From Massilia sp. YIM B02443 (lineage in GTDB: Bacteria; Pseudomonadota; Gammaproteobacteria; Burkholderiales; Burkholderiaceae_D): a DNA stretch of 64,000 nt. Of the stretch, positions 61,696 through 64,000 are shown piece after piece. Under the pieces are notes generated by a model that worked only from the letters and a program-made list of their open reading frames with translations, did not search any database and had not been told where the DNA came from. Both the position numbers and the translations under genes were made by a program. The stretch spans positions 53,286-117,285 of the forward strand of contig NZ_JASNRA010000012.1 in NCBI RefSeq assembly GCF_030411955.1. The letters are read 5' to 3'. The first letter of the stretch is position 1; each line of letters begins with the position of its first letter.

Positions 61696-62679
61696 ATGCG
61701 CGATTCGTCTTCGGCCCGATTCATCCGCTTCCACCTCAAGACCCGGCACCTGGTGCTGCTGGTCGAATTGGGCCGTCACGCCTCCATTCTGCACGCCGCC
61801 GAAGCCGCCGGCCTGACCCAGCCCGGGGCATCCAAGCTGATCGGGGAACTCGAGCACGCCCTTGGCGTCCCGCTGTTCGAACGCCTGCCGCGCGGCGTCG
61901 CCCCGACCTGGTACGGCAAGGTGCTGATCCGGCGCGCCGGCGCGGCGCTGGCCGAGATGGACGCCGCGCACCAGGAGATCATGCAGGGCCAGGCCGGTTC
62001 CGGCGGACGCGTCAGCGTTGGCAGCGTGCGCGCCCCGGCCGCCACGCTGCTGCCGCGCGCGCTCAAGCTGCTCAAGGCACGCGATCCGAAGGTCGAAGTG
62101 GCGGTGGCGGTCGACACCAGCAAGACGATGGTCGAGCAGTTGCGCGCCGGCGAACTCGATATCGTGGTCGGCCGCATCCTCGATCCGTCCGCCGCCGCAG
62201 AACTCGATTTCGAACCGCTCGCTGACGAACCGCATCGCCTGATCGTGCGCGCCGGCCATCCCTGGTTGCAACGCCCCGACCTGAGTATCGAGGAACTGGC
62301 CGGCGCGGCCTGGATCATGCCGCCACCGGGACGCCTGCGAGAGCAGCTGATGGCGTTGTTCGTGGGCAGGGGCCTGGCGCAGCCGGTCGACATCATCGAA
62401 ACCGTCTCGCTGCCGCTGGTGCCACGCCTGCTGCTCGATAGTGACCGGGTGGTGGCGCTCCCGCCCGAGCTGGTCCAGACCTCACTGGACGCCGGCGCGC
62501 TGGCGCTGCTGCCGCTCGACGTTCGGCTGCACGCCGGGGTGTACGGCATCATCACGCGCAAGCGCCATCACCTGTCGCCGTCGGCCGAGGCGATGCTGGC
62601 CGCGCTGCGCGAAGCGGCCGGCCTGGCGCCGGGCGCGGGCACACCGGCGGCCGCGCTCATGCATACGGATATGGTATAG
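61696..62679 (+). CDS. LysR-family transcriptional regulator
   Basis: The 327-residue regulator has an N-terminal winged helix-turn-helix (about residues 14-73: LVLLVELGRHASILHAAEAAGLTQPGASKLI) and a periplasmic-binding-like effector domain from about residue 100. It is in the same orientation as the GH43 gene, 98 bp downstream, and likely controls it in response to a sugar; that is inference. An imperfect GTATA/TATAC inverted repeat (62674-62700), partly in its own end, could be a LysR-type site. The 125 bp upstream hold no other gene. Confidence 0.9.
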   Translation: MRDSSSARFIRFHLKTRHLVLLVELGRHASILHAAEAAGLTQPGASKLIGELEHALGVPLFERLPRGVAPTWYGKVLIRRAGAALAEMDAAHQEIMQGQAGSGGRVSVGSVRAPAATLLPRALKLLKARDPKVEVAVAVDTSKTMVEQLRAGELDIVVGRILDPSAAAELDFEPLADEPHRLIVRAGHPWLQRPDLSIEELAGAAWIMPPPGRLREQLMALFVGRGLAQPVDIIETVSLPLVPRLLLDSDRVVALPPELVQTSLDAGALALLPLDVRLHAGVYGIITRKRHHLSPSAEAMLAALREAAGLAPGAGTPAAALMHTDMV

Positions 62680-62777
62680 CTCGCGCGCATTTCGTTATAC
62701 AACAGCGGCCGCCGCGGTCCGTATTATCTCTGCCATAACGAGCGTGCACGACACGCCAGCAGAGGAGACGACTGCAC

Positions 62778-63800
62778 ATGAACCACCACCTGTCACGCGC
62801 CACCGGCGGCGCGCGTGCGCGCCTTGCCGCCCATACCGGACGCCGGCGCATCGCCGGCATCGGACTGGCCGCACTGGTCGCCCTGTGCGCCGCACCGGCC
62901 AACGCACAGCCGGTCGCCAGCTCGCTCGGCGACTTCCCCGATCCCTTCGTGTTGCCCGACGGCGGCGGCTACTACGCCTACGGCACCAACGCCAACGAGC
63001 GCCATGTTCAGCTGCTGCATTCGACCGACCTGCGCACCTGGCGCGCGCTGCCGGACGCGATGCCGATCCTGGCGCGCTGGGTGCGCCAGCCTGTGCCGCA
63101 CGTGTGGGCGCCCGAAGTGATCAAGCTGGGCGAGCGCTATGTTTTGTACTACACCGCGCACGATCGCGCGTCCGATCGCCAGTGCCTCGGCGTGGCCGAG
63201 GCGCGTGCGCCGACCGGCCCCTTCGTCGACAAGTCGAACGCGCCGCTGGTATGCCAGGCGGCGCTGGGCGGCACCATCGACGCCAGTCCCTTGCTCGAAG
63301 GCGGGCGCCTGTACCTGTACTTCAAGAGCGACGGCAACTGCTGCAACAAGCCGACCCACCTGTTCGTGCAGGAGCTGCGGCCCGACGGCCTGGCCACCGT
63401 CGGCCAGCCCACCATGCTGCTCACCAACGGGCGGCCGTGGGAGGGCAAGGTGATCGAGGCGCCGACCATGGTGGTGCGCGATGGACAATACACGCTGCTG
63501 TATTCGGCCAATGATTTCGGCGCCGGCTCGTACGCCGTCGGCCATGCCAGTTGCGCCGGTCCCACCGGACCGTGCCAGCCGGTGGGCGACGGCCCCTTCC
63601 TCAAGAGCCGAACCGAGGTTTATCTGATGGGGCCGGGCCACCAGGGTGTGTTCCGTGCCAACGGCCAGGACTACATCGCCTATCACGCCTGGGAGATGAA
63701 GGCCGACGGCACCCGCGCCAATCGCCGCTTCCTGTATATCGACCGTCTCGACTGGGTGGATGGACAGCCGGTGGTGAAGGGCACGACGCTGGTCAAGTAG
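62778..63800 (+). CDS. Secreted GH43-family glycosidase
   Basis: The 340-residue protein has a long signal peptide (Arg-rich start, cleavage near ANAQ, residue 43) and a five-bladed propeller of GH43 type. The catalytic base Asp55 is in FPDPFV, the pKa-modulating Asp168 in TIDASP, and the acid Glu227 in VIEAP, so the active site is complete. GH43 enzymes act on arabinans, xylans or galactans; the substrate is not decidable here. ATG 62778 has GAGGAGA about nine bases upstream. Confidence 0.9.
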   Translation: MNHHLSRATGGARARLAAHTGRRRIAGIGLAALVALCAAPANAQPVASSLGDFPDPFVLPDGGGYYAYGTNANERHVQLLHSTDLRTWRALPDAMPILARWVRQPVPHVWAPEVIKLGERYVLYYTAHDRASDRQCLGVAEARAPTGPFVDKSNAPLVCQAALGGTIDASPLLEGGRLYLYFKSDGNCCNKPTHLFVQELRPDGLATVGQPTMLLTNGRPWEGKVIEAPTMVVRDGQYTLLYSANDFGAGSYAVGHASCAGPTGPCQPVGDGPFLKSRTEVYLMGPGHQGVFRANGQDYIAYHAWEMKADGTRANRRFLYIDRLDWVDGQPVVKGTTLVK

Positions 63801-63989
63801 CGGTATTGACGGGCGCTTTGCGCGCGCTCGTGCGCCACGCCGCGGCAAGAACGAAGACAATAGCAAGGTTGCAATGTCGGCACCGCACCACGGCGCCGCG
63901 CGATCACACAGGATATGCGCAGTGCATCAGCGCAGTCCGAACGGACCGGCACAGGTCCGCTGGACCAGAAAAGATACGGAGACCACGTA

Positions 63990-64000
63990 GTGCAACGCAG
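63990..64000 (+). CDS. Possible start of the next gene (partial)
   Basis: A GTG at 63990 lies eight bases after GGAG and its frame is open to the window edge. Only three codons are visible, so this is a guess from the ribosome-binding site. The preceding 189 bases (63801-63989) show no gene on either strand that I can support. Confidence 0.25.

Overview
The window is high-GC DNA (roughly two thirds G+C, strong GC3 bias) from a Gram-negative bacterium: it encodes outer-membrane barrel proteins, a TonB receptor, periplasmic proteins and T6SS parts. Gene content (yfa-type alpha-2-macroglobulin operon, OsmC-YcaO fusion, GH20/GH43 enzymes, poly-HAMP hybrid kinase) fits a betaproteobacterium of the Oxalobacteraceae (Massilia/Telluria/Duganella type). 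That placement is inference; there is no rRNA in the window. I saw no tRNA, rRNA, CRISPR array or insertion sequence.

Layout. 1-479: end of an outer-membrane protein. 482-4742 (minus): DedA protein and proVWX osmoprotectant importer. 5454-8661 (plus): a His-Xaa-Ser radical-SAM locus, hxsB-hxsC-hxsA, with no hxsD visible. 9126-16072 (minus): five-gene operon of TonB receptor, Opp-type binding protein, two permeases and a fused double ATPase. 16169-18735: sirtuin, small alpha/beta hydrolase, DUF5694 protein. 18985-21322: DUF4349 lipoprotein, a TPR-like gene remnant, a cysteine desulfurase. 21559-26120: a sugar porter with a large insertion and a GH20 beta-N-acetylhexosaminidase, a chitin-derived amino-sugar unit. 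26342-28822: DUF1080 protein and a PYROXD2-like FAD oxidoreductase.

28791-38854 (minus) is a tightly overlapping operon in the order yfaA-yfaT-yfaS-yfaQ-yfaP-yfaP2, matching the E. coli yfa locus but with two YfaP proteins. YfaS keeps a CVEQ thioester motif. YfaQ shows motifs of a penicillin-binding-protein-like domain, a SpoIID-like domain and an HExxH, so the operon looks like a periplasmic protease-trap plus peptidoglycan-repair system. 38945-42231: unknown membrane protein and an OsmC-YcaO protein.

42264-49849 (minus): a 1765-residue soluble hybrid histidine kinase with about 17 HAMP units, translationally coupled to a REC-PAS-GGDEF-EAL protein. 50064-53181 (minus): a small ORF and two nuclease-like proteins (PD-(D/E)XK; Cas4/RecB-like plus DEDD exonuclease). 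53420-61570 (plus): an orphan T6SS effector island, VgrG, Eag chaperone, PAAR/Rhs effector with a GIY-YIG-like C-terminal toxin, an Imm26-like immunity gene and a frameshifted second copy; base composition drops across toxin and immunity. 61696-63800: LysR regulator and a secreted GH43 enzyme; another gene may begin at the right edge.
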